NCBI GenBank assembly: GCA_025998755.1
Contig: AP024674.1
Span: 2,496,162-2,560,161 of the forward strand
Source of the DNA: Armatimonadota bacterium
GTDB lineage: Bacteria; Armatimonadota; UBA5829; DSUL01
Direction: 5' to 3'
Length of the DNA stretch: 64,000 nucleotides
Position numbers and translations under genes: made by a program. The notes beneath the pieces are model-generated. The model saw only the letters and a program-made list of their open reading frames with translations. It did no database searches and was not told where the DNA came from. Positions 37,218-46,062 of this stretch are shown piece by piece; position 1 is the first letter of the stretch; every line of letters begins with the position of its first letter.

Positions 37218-39212
37218 CTACCTGTTGTTCCGGGACGCTGTCAGGCCGGACATCGCCTGCATCAGATACTGCGACTGGCTCTGCAAGCGACTGAGGCTGG
37301 CCTCCATTGCGGCAAACTGCGCCCGAAGACGTTCTTCCATAGTGGCCAGCCGGTCCACCATACGGTTCATCTCTTCATTCAGAGCGTCTATGCGCGTCTG
37401 GACACCCTGCTGGAGACCGGTTAGCACTCCGGTGCTGGGGTCCGTCAGGCGCTCCAGAGTATCCGTCAGAGCGGCAGCCACACCTCGCGAGTACGTCACA
37501 AAGCCTTTGTCACCCGTGGTTAACGAGTTGACCAAAATGGAAAGCCCATCGGTGGTGGCATTACCCGCGTTGCCGGTCAAAATCTTGCCGTTACCGGTTG
37601 CAGGCTCGCCGTTGATGGTGCCTTCCACGTCCAGGCCCTGCGCGCCCGTCCCGGAGCCGGTCTCCCCTTCTGGATTCGTTCCTGTGACGTTCACCGTTCC
37701 CAGCCCTGTGGAGCCGGAGGTATACGCGCTGACGCTGCTGTAAGCGCTCACTACCGAACGCGATCCGAATCCCACGCTTTTTAGCGTCAGATAGTTGCCC
37801 GTGCCGGTACCGTCCGACTGCGTGGCGGAGGCCAGCACTCCCGTCGAGTCCTTCGAGGCGTTGATAGCAGCCACCACCTGCTCCAGAGTCATTCCGGCGG
37901 TCAGATTGATGGCCACGCCATTGATGGTGATCGTTTCCGCTTGCTGAAGCGGACCGGACATCTCAGCACCGGCGGTCACACGGGTCTGGGTGGCCAGACG
38001 GGTGATCTCCACGGCCCAACCCGAGCCAGTGGACTCTTTCGTGGCTCCTGTGGCCGACAGAAACTGGATCGAAGGGTCGGTCGAGCTTCCCGAGCGGGTA
38101 AACAGCGCGCTCACGGCGGAAGGGTCTGATTCCAGCTTCGCCCGCAGTTCCGCTTCGTTCACGCTCAGCTTACCGTTGCTGGCCAGACGCACGCCCACAC
38201 TGCTCAGTGCGGATACAGCCGGCTGGAGGCCGCTGACGCTGCGGACCAGAATACTGGCGAGATCCGACGTGATGCTCTGCAGACCGAACTCGCCCAGCAG
38301 CGGACCGCCCTGCTTCTGCTCCACGTCGTAGCTGGCGACCTCTTTGACGTAGTCCACGAAATCGTTGTAGGCCTTGACCAGATCCTGGACCTTCTGCACG
38401 ATGGCGTTGTTGTCCCGGGCGACGGTCAACGTGAACTCGGAGGCTGAGACACCCTTCACATTGAGGGTGATGCCGGGAAGCGCAGTGCTGATGGTGTTCG
38501 TGGAGCTCTCCACCACGATCGGGGTGCCGCCTGCGCCTATCTGCACTCTTGCGTTGGACGCCGCGGTCACCACGCTGTCCGGGCCGGTGAAGGAAAGCCC
38601 CGTCCCGCCCGTAAGACTGGTATCAATCTCGATCGCCCCCGCGGTCCCGGTCGTCTTGCTGGTGATGAGCAGCCGGTAAGGAGTTGAGCCGGAGCCGTCA
38701 TTGACGATGCTCGCGAAGACGTCCGCTCCGGACGCGTTGATGGCGTCCCGGACGGCCTCCAGGTGCCCCGCTCCCTCCGGGATGTAGACATACGTGGCGG
38801 TGCCGGTGGCTGTGTTCGTGATGGTGATGGAACCTGTCCCGACGCTCGTCGTCGTGGTGTCTGCGAAACGCTGGTCGGAGCCCAGCTGGTGAGCCCGCGC
38901 CACGCTCAAGACCTTCAGGGTATACGTGCCGGCCGGAGCTCCCGCCGAGGCGGTGGCGGTCAGGGCGTCGGGGTTGGAGGAGGTGGCGGAAAGGGTCTGG
39001 AACGCGGACGCCGAGGACAGCTGCGAGGCGCTCAACCGCACGGCCAGCAGCCTGGCGTTCACGTTCTGCCACGCCTTCAGCTTCTCCGAAAGCGCGTCCC
39101 GCTGCCCTTTCAACAGCTCCACGGGGCGCTGGCGGTATGCGATGATCTTGGCGATGATCTCGTCGGTCGGAATGCCGGAGGCAAGTCCGCTAACACTACC
39201 GAGTCCGGGCAT
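37218..39212 (-). CDS. fliD: Flagellar filament cap protein FliD
   Basis: 664 residues. The N terminus SGLASGIPTDEIIAKIIAYR is the FliD_N signature and the C-terminal FliD_C domain ends with the coiled coil RIDALNEEMNRMVDRLATME. The middle has two repeats resembling flagellin_IN motifs (TITINGVAINLTAGMTLEQV, and one near 240). It caps the filament and inserts flagellin. Start ATG 39212 behind GGGAGG; the frame stays open to 39248 without an alternative ribosome site. Confidence 0.95.
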   Translation of the reverse strand: MPGLGSVSGLASGIPTDEIIAKIIAYRQRPVELLKGQRDALSEKLKAWQNVNARLLAVRLSASQLSSASAFQTLSATSSNPDALTATASAGAPAGTYTLKVLSVARAHQLGSDQRFADTTTTSVGTGSITITNTATGTATYVYIPEGAGHLEAVRDAINASGADVFASIVNDGSGSTPYRLLITSKTTGTAGAIEIDTSLTGGTGLSFTGPDSVVTAASNARVQIGAGGTPIVVESSTNTISTALPGITLNVKGVSASEFTLTVARDNNAIVQKVQDLVKAYNDFVDYVKEVASYDVEQKQGGPLLGEFGLQSITSDLASILVRSVSGLQPAVSALSSVGVRLASNGKLSVNEAELRAKLESDPSAVSALFTRSGSSTDPSIQFLSATGATKESTGSGWAVEITRLATQTRVTAGAEMSGPLQQAETITINGVAINLTAGMTLEQVVAAINASKDSTGVLASATQSDGTGTGNYLTLKSVGFGSRSVVSAYSSVSAYTSGSTGLGTVNVTGTNPEGETGSGTGAQGLDVEGTINGEPATGNGKILTGNAGNATTDGLSILVNSLTTGDKGFVTYSRGVAAALTDTLERLTDPSTGVLTGLQQGVQTRIDALNEEMNRMVDRLATMEERLRAQFAAMEASLSRLQSQSQYLMQAMSGLTASRNNR

Positions 39213-39656
39213 GGTTATGTCAAATCCTCCCCTTGGCGACTCGCGCATCAGCCGAGGCCGCCATCAACTCTTGAAAATCGTCCATGCGCGGCAAAGGCCT
39301 TAGCCGCCGTCTCGGACATTCCTTTCACGCCGCCATCCCCAGTTCGTCAACGGGGGTTGCGTGGTCGTGAAGCTCGTGCAGATGATCGTGATGCATCAGG
39401 TCGTGCATTCTGACAAGAGCCTGACAGTCCACGATCACCAACGCCGTCTGATGATGGCCCGGCGCCTCTTGATCGCGGTTCCGGTTCGGGGTGGTGGTTT
39501 TCGTCCGCTCCAACGGTCCTCTCTTCTACACTGAGCCGCAAGCCCCGCCGGCGGGCTTCTCAGCGATCACCGGACAGGGCCAGGTGTTATCACATTCGGG
39601 GGAAGGCGGCCCCGCCTCTCGCGGCGGGGCCGCTCTCGATTCCAGTCAGTCCCGGC
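39213..39656. other. Gap between fliC and fliD, with terminator
   Basis: 444 bases. A perfect 11-bp hairpin (39606-39616 with 39623-39633, loop TCTCGC) begins 24 bases after the fliC stop and probably ends the flagellin transcript. A minus-strand open frame at 39325-39513 (TTG start, GAGAGGA upstream, 62 residues, His-rich HDLMHHDHLHELHDH) is a weak gene candidate. A 21-codon open frame ends just before fliD. No clear promoter was seen for fliD. Confidence 0.5.
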
Positions 39657-41063
39657 TTACCGGAGCAGCTGCAGGAGCGCCTGCGGCGCCTGGTTCGCCT
39701 GGGCCAGCATCGCGATGCTGGAGTTCATCAGGATCTGGGCCTTTGTGAACTCGGAGATCTCCGCGGCGATGTCGGTGTCACGGATCGCGCTCTCCGACGC
39801 CGAGATGTTCTCCACAGCGATCGACAGGGAGTTGATGGCGCTCTCGAAAACGTTCTTCTGCACCGCTCCCAGATCGCCCCGCAGATTGGAAACCTGCGAG
39901 ATGGCCTTGTCAAGCAGCCTTACGGCGTCGCGCGCGCCGGCCGTGGTGGTGACGTTAATATCGGCCACGCTGGCGGCGCTGGTCTCAAGACCTGTTGCGC
40001 CGATACCCAGCTTGTTCGCCGCCGTCCCGCTGACGTTGACGGCCGCGGTCTGGCCCACCTCAGAACCCACCTGGAACTGCAGGGAGCCCTGTGTGACCAC
40101 CACGTTCAGGGTGCTGCTTGCCGCGCCGTTCAGGTAGAACACCGCGCCGGCCAGGTCGGAGTTCGCGGGACCGGTCCACGTTCTGCCGGATCCCGTGATG
40201 TTGGTGGCGTTGACCGTGCCACCCGTGAAGGAGGCCACAACATCCACGCCGGCGGTCACCGTCGGCGAGCCACCGAAGAAGTTGGACTGCGTCACACTAC
40301 CGCTATAGCTGATGTCAATCGCGGCATTCGAGCCGTAGGCTACACTTGTCAGGGTGATGACACCGGATGACTGTGAGGCTGTCACGCCAGTCTGGCCCGA
40401 CACCGCGTTGATCTTGGCCACCGCCGTCGCCGCCGTGTCGCTCGCCGTAAGGGCCACGGAAACGTTGTTGATGACGATCGCGCCGTTAGCGGCGGTGTAG
40501 GCCGCGGCACCGACCACGGTCCGCTGGGTGGCGGCGGTGTTGATCGTGATCGTGTATGTTCCGGCCTTGGTCGCCGTGGAGCCTGAGATGAACTGGCCGT
40601 TGGTGAGGCCCGAGGTTACCTGCGCCTGAACGCCCGCAGTGCCGTCCAGCAACTTGCGTCCGCCGAACGCCGTCGTGTCGGCGATGCGGTTGAGAGCCTC
40701 AATGGCCGAACGGATCTGCGCCTGGTCGGCGGCCAGCTGTGTGGCATCCACCGCACCGGTGTTCAACGCGTGCACGGCCAGGTCTCTCATCGAGCGCAGC
40801 AGTGAGTGCACCTCAGCGAGAGCACCCTCCGCGGTCTTCACCATGTTGACGGCGTCCTGAGTGTTGGAGATAGCCTGCTTCAGGCCGCCGATCTGCGCGC
40901 GCAACGCTTCGGAGATTGCCAGTCCGGCCGGATTGTCCGCGGCACGGTTAATCTTGTACCCGGACGACAGCCGCTCGATGGAGCGGGTCACCATGTCGTC
41001 ATTCGAGCGCAGGACCCGACTGCTCTGGAGCGCGGCGCTGTTCAGGTTGATGCGAAGCGACAT
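39657..41063 (-). CDS. fliC: Flagellin
   Basis: 468 residues. Conserved flagellin N-terminal D0/D1 (RINLNSAALQSSRVL, RLSSGYKINRAADNPAGLAI) and C-terminal D1/D0 (SAINSLSIAVENISASESAI, IAMLAQANQAPQALLQLLR) flank a variable Thr/Ala/Val-rich middle with flagellin_IN-like repeats. AAGGAGG precedes the ATG. It forms the filament after export with FliS. csrA and fliW directly upstream point to translational control of this mRNA. Confidence 0.97.
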   Translation of the reverse strand: MSLRINLNSAALQSSRVLRSNDDMVTRSIERLSSGYKINRAADNPAGLAISEALRAQIGGLKQAISNTQDAVNMVKTAEGALAEVHSLLRSMRDLAVHALNTGAVDATQLAADQAQIRSAIEALNRIADTTAFGGRKLLDGTAGVQAQVTSGLTNGQFISGSTATKAGTYTITINTAATQRTVVGAAAYTAANGAIVINNVSVALTASDTAATAVAKINAVSGQTGVTASQSSGVITLTSVAYGSNAAIDISYSGSVTQSNFFGGSPTVTAGVDVVASFTGGTVNATNITGSGRTWTGPANSDLAGAVFYLNGAASSTLNVVVTQGSLQFQVGSEVGQTAAVNVSGTAANKLGIGATGLETSAASVADINVTTTAGARDAVRLLDKAISQVSNLRGDLGAVQKNVFESAINSLSIAVENISASESAIRDTDIAAEISEFTKAQILMNSSIAMLAQANQAPQALLQLLR

Positions 41064-41508
41064 TTGAGATCCTCCTTGAATGTCTGCCCCTTCAGGATTT
41101 CCCGTCCGGCCTCATGCCGGACGCTTGCATTCGAATGAGCCATTTCGCCAGACCGATTCGGCTCCCGCTACGGTTTCGGGTGACCTCAAGCGTGACACTC
41201 TGACTGTCCACGCCACCTTTCGGGAAACAGGTCTGACCCGTGCCTTTCAGCAAACCACCGAGGGCCGGGTTCGGCCATTCATCTGGTTTGTTCCACGGCA
41301 AATCGCGGGATCTAACAAAGTGATTGCGGGGTTTATCACACTTTTGCACAGCTTGCGCAAAAGGAAGCTCAAGGCGATCGATGCTTTTCAAATTGCGCCG
41401 GCTTAGCAAGAGGCTCCCGAGCCCCTTCAGCGCTTGAGAGGATATCGTCCTGCGGGATAGGAGCGTAAGCGGCGTCTGTGCGCGGGACTGTGAGGCCGAT
41501 GGAGGGGA
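41064..41508 (-). promoter_or_regulatory. Long flagellin leader and upstream region
   Basis: 445 bases without a convincing gene. Next to fliC the leader has a perfect 8-bp hairpin (41103-41110 with 41116-41123, loop CTCAT on the plus strand) and several GGA triplets, including the ribosome site AAGGAGGA. These are the kind of sites bound by CsrA, whose gene is adjacent. GCCGAATC near 41160 is a weak sigma-28 -10 match but lacks a -35 at the right distance. Confidence 0.4.
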
Positions 41509-41769
41509 TTACTTGGTCCGGGCGGAGTCGTCCCCTTTTTCCGGTTCTTCCACGGACTCGGCAGCGGCGTTCAGCGACTCTCGGTCCACACCCGCCGCGC
41601 GCACGTTCTCCTCCGCCACCTGTTCAAGCAGCTCCTTGCGATGCACGGCGATGGAGCGGGGAGCGTTGATGCCCAGCCTCACCTGCTCGCCGCGCACCTC
41701 CAGCACAGTGACTTCGATCTGATCCCCGATAACGATCTGTTGTCCGACCTTCCTGGCCAGCACCAGCAT
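41509..41769 (-). CDS. csrA: Carbon storage regulator CsrA
   Basis: 86 residues. MLVLARKVGQQIVIG, EVRGEQVRLGINAPRSIAVHR and KELLEQV are the canonical CsrA strands and RNA-binding Arg residues. The tail of about 25 residues is longer than in the 61-residue E. coli protein and acidic. It binds GGA sites in mRNA, probably blocking flagellin translation. It lies 29 bases after fliW. Confidence 0.96.
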   Translation of the reverse strand: MLVLARKVGQQIVIGDQIEVTVLEVRGEQVRLGINAPRSIAVHRKELLEQVAEENVRAAGVDRESLNAAAESVEEPEKGDDSARTK

Positions 41770-41798
41770 CCTGCTTCACCCTTTTCTACCCGGCTAAG

Positions 41799-42266
41799 CT
41801 ACGCCGCCCGCGACCCGGCCTCCTTCGCCGCGTCTTCCGGCTGCCGCTTCAGTTGAAACAGCAGATGCCTGGGCGAGTAGTTCTCGCTGGACAACACCAC
41901 CTGTTTCGCTGCCAGAGTCCTGCGGTTCACCACGATGGGCCCCAGCAAGTTGGTCGTCACGCGGCGCTCCTCGTCCACCGTGACAGTGGTCAGCACCACC
42001 GCATCCTCCGCGCTGGTCAGCTCCAGGGCCTCCACATCCGCGTCCTGCAGATCGAATTCGTAGTCGTTGAAGAAGTCCATCGGATTGATGACCGCCAACG
42101 ACAGCGCCGGCTCATCAAGACATTGTAGCCAAAGGAACGGAGAATCCTCCCGGTGCGACAACAGGCAGAATCTTTTCGCCTGTGGAATCCCCACCAGACC
42201 GTCCTTCAGATGGATGCAGGACTTCTCCTCGATCTCGATCTCACCGAAACGCGTGACCACGTTCAT
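41799..42266 (-). CDS. fliW: Flagellar assembly factor FliW
   Basis: 155 residues. TRFGEIEIEEKSCIHLKDGL, LWLQCLDEPALSLAVINP and NLLGPIVVNRRTLAAKQVV are FliW landmarks. FliW binds CsrA or flagellin alternately, releasing flagellin translation when flagellin is being exported. ATG 42266 follows GGGAGG; an in-frame GTG lies 3 bases upstream. It lies between flgL and csrA on the same strand. Confidence 0.95.
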   Translation of the reverse strand: MNVVTRFGEIEIEEKSCIHLKDGLVGIPQAKRFCLLSHREDSPFLWLQCLDEPALSLAVINPMDFFNDYEFDLQDADVEALELTSAEDAVVLTTVTVDEERRVTTNLLGPIVVNRRTLAAKQVVLSSENYSPRHLLFQLKRQPEDAAKEAGSRAA

Positions 42267-42301
42267 CACAAACAGCCCTCCCAGGAGACGGCCCACGCCG
42301 C

Positions 42302-43489
42302 CTACCTCAGATAATCCATCAGTGTCAGTCGGAACACGGAAGAGGCAGAAAACAGCGCGGCCTGATAGACCTGCTCCTGGGTTTTCAGGTCCACCACGGC
42401 CTGTGCCACGTCTGCATCTTCGGTCCTGGAGCGCAATTCCTTGAGATTGTCCCGTGTCTGTTCCAGATGCCCCACCATCCCCTCCAAGTTCTGGATGCGC
42501 CCTCCAAACTCAACCCGCATAGCCAGAATGCGCTTGGCCGACGACTCCAAGCGCGTGATTGCCAGCTCCGTCGCCGGAGTGTCGGCGCTCAGGATGGCCT
42601 GCTTCAAGTCCTGAATGACCCGGAACAGATCCGGCTCGGCCGGTGCGGCCGAGGAGTCCAGGTTGAAGACCGTCGCCGCATTGGTGCTGACGGACACTAC
42701 CGTGGATGGGCTCACCTGGATTCGCACGGATCCATCCCCCCCGCCGTACGTGAACCCTGTGCCCACGGTCTCCGACGGGGCCATCCCGAAAATCTGGTCC
42801 AGCGTATACCCACCGGATACCGAGACCTGAATGACGTTGCCTGTGTCAGGATGCGCCATCCGCAGCTCCACCCCGCCCGACCCGTTGTCCCGGGCGGTCA
42901 CGCGGTGTAGCCCGCTCCTTGCATTGATACGTGCAATTAACGCGGCCGCAGTGTCACCCGGCTCCACGGAGATGGCCACGCCATTGATGGTCAGGGTGCC
43001 GCCGGTGGGCTGGGGCGCGAACGCACCCGTGCCCGTGAAACGGTGCTCCCGTGCCACCGGGGCTGAATCTGTCCTGTGGCCAGAAAAGATGTAACGCCCC
43101 AGATGCCGTGTGTCCGCCACATCGCGGAGGCGTTCCAGAAGCGCGTCCATCTTGGCTGCCAGCCCCTCCCGCGCGGCCGGGGACATGGTGGCGTTGATGG
43201 AACTCTGCGCATCGGTGATGGCGGACCGGATCTGGTTGTACACCTCGTCCAGTGCGGCGGAGGTGCGGGCCATGAAATCCTTCGCGATGCCGGCGTTGCG
43301 CAGATACTGCTCGATATCGGCGATCTGCTGGGTGTAGTACAGGCTCTGATTCGCCGCGACGGGATCATGCGAAGGTTTGCTGACCTTCTTGCCGGAAGCC
43401 ACCAGCTCCTGCAGGCGCACCAGGCGCGCATAACCGGTAGCCATGTTCGCCTTGGCGTAATCCGTCTGAGATCCGAGGGTGATGCGCAT
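42302..43489 (-). CDS. flgL: Hook-filament junction protein FlgL
   Basis: 395 residues. MRITLGSQTDYAKANMATGY and KKVSKPSHDPVAAN mirror flagellin D0/D1, and the C-terminal helix VYQAALFSASSVFRLTLMDYL closes the bundle. The middle has a flagellin_IN-like repeat (LTINGVAISVEPGDTAAALI). It joins FlgK to the filament. It directly follows flgK, 14 bases apart. Confidence 0.93.
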   Translation of the reverse strand: MRITLGSQTDYAKANMATGYARLVRLQELVASGKKVSKPSHDPVAANQSLYYTQQIADIEQYLRNAGIAKDFMARTSAALDEVYNQIRSAITDAQSSINATMSPAAREGLAAKMDALLERLRDVADTRHLGRYIFSGHRTDSAPVAREHRFTGTGAFAPQPTGGTLTINGVAISVEPGDTAAALIARINARSGLHRVTARDNGSGGVELRMAHPDTGNVIQVSVSGGYTLDQIFGMAPSETVGTGFTYGGGDGSVRIQVSPSTVVSVSTNAATVFNLDSSAAPAEPDLFRVIQDLKQAILSADTPATELAITRLESSAKRILAMRVEFGGRIQNLEGMVGHLEQTRDNLKELRSRTEDADVAQAVVDLKTQEQVYQAALFSASSVFRLTLMDYLR

Positions 43490-43503
43490 TCAGGATCCCT
43501 CCC

Positions 43504-44892
43504 TTACCTCACACCCACCTGCTCCAGCAGGACCTGCAGAATGTAGTTCGTGGCCTCGAAGATACGAGCCGAGGCCGCAAAGGATTGCTGGTAGCGCACC
43601 ATATCGGCCAGCTCCTCGTCCAGCGAGACCCCGGACACGGACTCGCGCTGGCGGACAAGCTGCTGAAGTGTGAACTCCCGCGTCAGCGCACTGCGTTCGG
43701 CCAGAGCCAGATCCCCCCCAATGCCGGTCACCAGCGAGCGATAACGCTGGCTTATGGTCTCGCCGCCAATCAGCGCCGCCTCCGAGAGGTCGGCGATGGC
43801 CTGTGCAATGGCCGTGTTGCCGGGCTCTCCCGTCGCAGATGCCGCCACCAGCGACGGATTATCCAGAAGCTGCTGGTTCACGCGCAGAGTCGCCGCTCCG
43901 GTCCCCGGCGCAAAGAAATCCACTCCGGTCGTGCCGGACATGCCATAACCCTGCCGGTGCAGGGCGTTGACCTGCTGGATCAGCGTGTTGGCGATGGTGT
44001 CCAACTGGCCCAGATACCGCGGAATGGCCGAATCCCGGATATCCAGAAGCCCCCGCAGCTCTCCGGAAGTGATGGTCACCCGGCCCATCCCGTCCGCCCA
44101 GACGGGCTGCCAGGCGCCGGTTAGATCCTGCTCCACGGTAATCTCCCGGCGGAACGTGCCCTGCACCAGCGCGTGCCCGCCGATGTTCAGGATGAAATCG
44201 CTCCCCGAGTTGCCGTGCGCCGACACATTGACCAAGGTCGAGAGCTCCTCCAGAAGCTGGTCGCGCCGGTTCAGCAGGTCGTTTGGGCCAAACCCGCCAT
44301 GCTCCAGAGCCACGATCTTCTCGTTGACCTCGGCGATGTCCCGGGCGATACGGTTGATCTGGTCCACCCGCGTGGCCACCCCGGAGTTCATCTGTATCTG
44401 CTGCGCCCTGATGTTTGCGTAGATCTCCCGGATCCGGTTGGCCAGGATGTCCGCACTGGCCACCACCGCAGAGCGCGGCGGCAGACCTTCAGGATTGGCG
44501 GCCAGCTCGCGCCACTGGTTCCAGAACTTGTCTAGCAGAGTGGCCAGGCCGTTGTCGCCCAGCTCGTTGAACTGGCTCTCCACGGCGGTCAGCAGATCCC
44601 GTGCGATGCTCCACTGCGCCTTGGACTGGGTGGCCGAGTTGATCCGCATGTCCAGAAAAGCATCCTGAACGCGGCGGATGCCCTTCAACTGGACACCCGT
44701 CCCTGTGAAAGATCCCGCTGTGGCGGAGTTGATGGAGGTGCCAGTGGGCGGGTTGCCCTCCGCAAAGATGGGCGCCTGCCGCTTGAATCCCGGAGTGTTC
44801 GCGTTCGCGATATTGTTCGCGATGATCTCCATCGCCGCCCGCGCGGCGTGCATTCCGGATGCGGCTGTCGTCAGCGAGGTGAACGTGCCCAT
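43504..44892 (-). CDS. flgK: Hook-associated protein FlgK
   Basis: 462 residues. The N terminus SLTTAASGMHAARAAMEIIA followed by NNIANANTPGFKRQ is the rod/hook signature; GVQLKGIRRVQDAFLDMRIN and the C-terminal QQSFAASARIFEATNYILQV are FlgK blocks. It is the first junction protein on the hook. 16 bases after flgN. Confidence 0.95.
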   Translation of the reverse strand: MGTFTSLTTAASGMHAARAAMEIIANNIANANTPGFKRQAPIFAEGNPPTGTSINSATAGSFTGTGVQLKGIRRVQDAFLDMRINSATQSKAQWSIARDLLTAVESQFNELGDNGLATLLDKFWNQWRELAANPEGLPPRSAVVASADILANRIREIYANIRAQQIQMNSGVATRVDQINRIARDIAEVNEKIVALEHGGFGPNDLLNRRDQLLEELSTLVNVSAHGNSGSDFILNIGGHALVQGTFRREITVEQDLTGAWQPVWADGMGRVTITSGELRGLLDIRDSAIPRYLGQLDTIANTLIQQVNALHRQGYGMSGTTGVDFFAPGTGAATLRVNQQLLDNPSLVAASATGEPGNTAIAQAIADLSEAALIGGETISQRYRSLVTGIGGDLALAERSALTREFTLQQLVRQRESVSGVSLDEELADMVRYQQSFAASARIFEATNYILQVLLEQVGVR

Positions 44893-44908
44893 CCCGCAGC
44901 CCCCCTGT

Positions 44909-45400
44909 TCAGACCTGCGCGTCCAGCACCAGACTGCCCGGAGCGGCCGGAACCGGCTGTCCCACCTCTTCCTGCTGAGCCTGGCTCACGGCGTTCAGCG
45001 TCAGCCGGATGAACTCAAGCGCGTTCGCTGAAAGGGTGGCGTTGATCTCTGAGGCTGTGGCCAGCCGGGAGGCCTCTTCCGTCAGCCTGCCGGAGAGCTC
45101 CTCCAGACGCTCCCGCTGCCGATCCGGCAGCAAGGGGGCCACCACCGAGAGGCTGACGCCCTCGCCGTCCACACCCAGAGCAGCGGCCAGACGCTCCAGC
45201 ATCTTCGCGGACGCCCGCTGCACCCGGTCCAGCCGCGAGAGTTCGTCCGTCTGCTTCTGATTGATCTCGATGATGGCATCCACATCGTGAGTGATCAGCG
45301 CCTGCCGGTTGGCTTCAGCCAGCGCCACCAGCCGTTCGAGACCCTCCAGCTTCTGAACCAGCGACCCTTCCAGAGCCGCAAACGCTTCAGGGGACATCAT
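44909..45400 (-). CDS. flgN: FlgN-like flagellar export chaperone
   Basis: 163 residues, fully helical with long heptads (LVQKLEGLERLVALAEANRQ, IIEINQKQTDELSRLDRVQR) as in FlgN, chaperone for FlgK and FlgL. Position directly before flgK supports it. ATG 45400 with GGAGTGAGGG upstream; a second ATG follows immediately. It starts 8 bases after the flgM stop. Confidence 0.82.
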   Translation of the reverse strand: MMSPEAFAALEGSLVQKLEGLERLVALAEANRQALITHDVDAIIEINQKQTDELSRLDRVQRASAKMLERLAAALGVDGEGVSLSVVAPLLPDRQRERLEELSGRLTEEASRLATASEINATLSANALEFIRLTLNAVSQAQQEEVGQPVPAAPGSLVLDAQV

Positions 45401-45408
45401 TAAAGCCC

Positions 45409-45693
45409 TCACTCCTTGCAGCAAAGCGACGAAAGCAGACGATCGGCCAACCTGCCGGGATCCCGTTCCAGGGAGCCTTCCCGGAGCTTGCGCGCCGCCT
45501 CGGCCACCCGGTCTTCACGCACCTCGGGAGCAGCCTTCGCCGCTCGAACGCCCGCCGCCACCTCGCTGGCCTTGCGGCTGACATCCACCGTGTCCGCGCC
45601 GTGGACCTCCGGCTCATCAGCCGGAGCCACCGGCTGCACTTTCGGCAGCCCGATCCCGACGATCTTGTTGATCGAAGCGTTGGATATGTTCAT
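45409..45693 (-). CDS. flgM: Anti-sigma-28 factor FlgM (cluster copy)
   Basis: 94 residues. The N-terminal MNISNASINKIVGIG and DTVDVSRKASEV match the FlgM start, and VREDRVAEAARKLREGSLER followed by DPGRLADRLLSSL matches the sigma-28-binding C terminus, though the G-x-Y-x-V-D turn is changed to G-S-L-E-R-D. It sits between flgJ and flgN, the usual place. ATGA overlap with flgJ. A second FlgM-like protein at 18372 has the better-conserved turn. Confidence 0.85.
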   Translation of the reverse strand: MNISNASINKIVGIGLPKVQPVAPADEPEVHGADTVDVSRKASEVAAGVRAAKAAPEVREDRVAEAARKLREGSLERDPGRLADRLLSSLCCKE

Positions 45694-46034
45694 TTCTCTG
45701 AATCACCCTCTCCACCGGAGGAAGCAGTCGGCGCAGGGCCATTGCTCTCCTTCCGGATGGACGGCTCCAGCTGGCGGTACAGCATCTCCGCCAGGCCGAA
45801 CGAACCTCGCCGGCTTATGCTTTCTGCAAGCGCTCCGTCCAGCATCTCCTCATAGGTCTTCCGGGCGCTGGAGCGCTCCACAAGGCCGTCGTCCGGAATG
45901 GATTCCCGCATCTTGTGCAGCAGGTACCGCAGGAAGGTGGCCTCCATATCCTGACAGGCTTTGCGCAGTTCCTCCTGCTCCCGGGTCATCTGCCCGGAGG
46001 CCCCTGCCGATGGACGAATGTTCGAGATCTGCAT
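45690..46034 (-). CDS. flgJ: Rod-binding protein, FlgJ N-terminal type
   Basis: 114 residues. LRKACQDMEATFLRYLLHKMRE and YEEMLDGALAESISRRGSFG-like blocks are the rod-binding domain of FlgJ. The muramidase domain of enterobacterial FlgJ is absent, as in many non-proteobacteria. ATG 46034 follows GGAGG. It lies between flgI and flgM. Confidence 0.88.
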   Translation of the reverse strand: MQISNIRPSAGASGQMTREQEELRKACQDMEATFLRYLLHKMRESIPDDGLVERSSARKTYEEMLDGALAESISRRGSFGLAEMLYRQLEPSIRKESNGPAPTASSGGEGDSEK

Positions 46035-46062
46035 TCCAGCCTCCAATGCCCGGCACAACAGG

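Noticed and set aside
41150-41190. Sigma-28 promoter for fliC (GCCGAATC)
   Set aside because: No TAAA at a 14-16 base distance; only GAAA at 11 bases.
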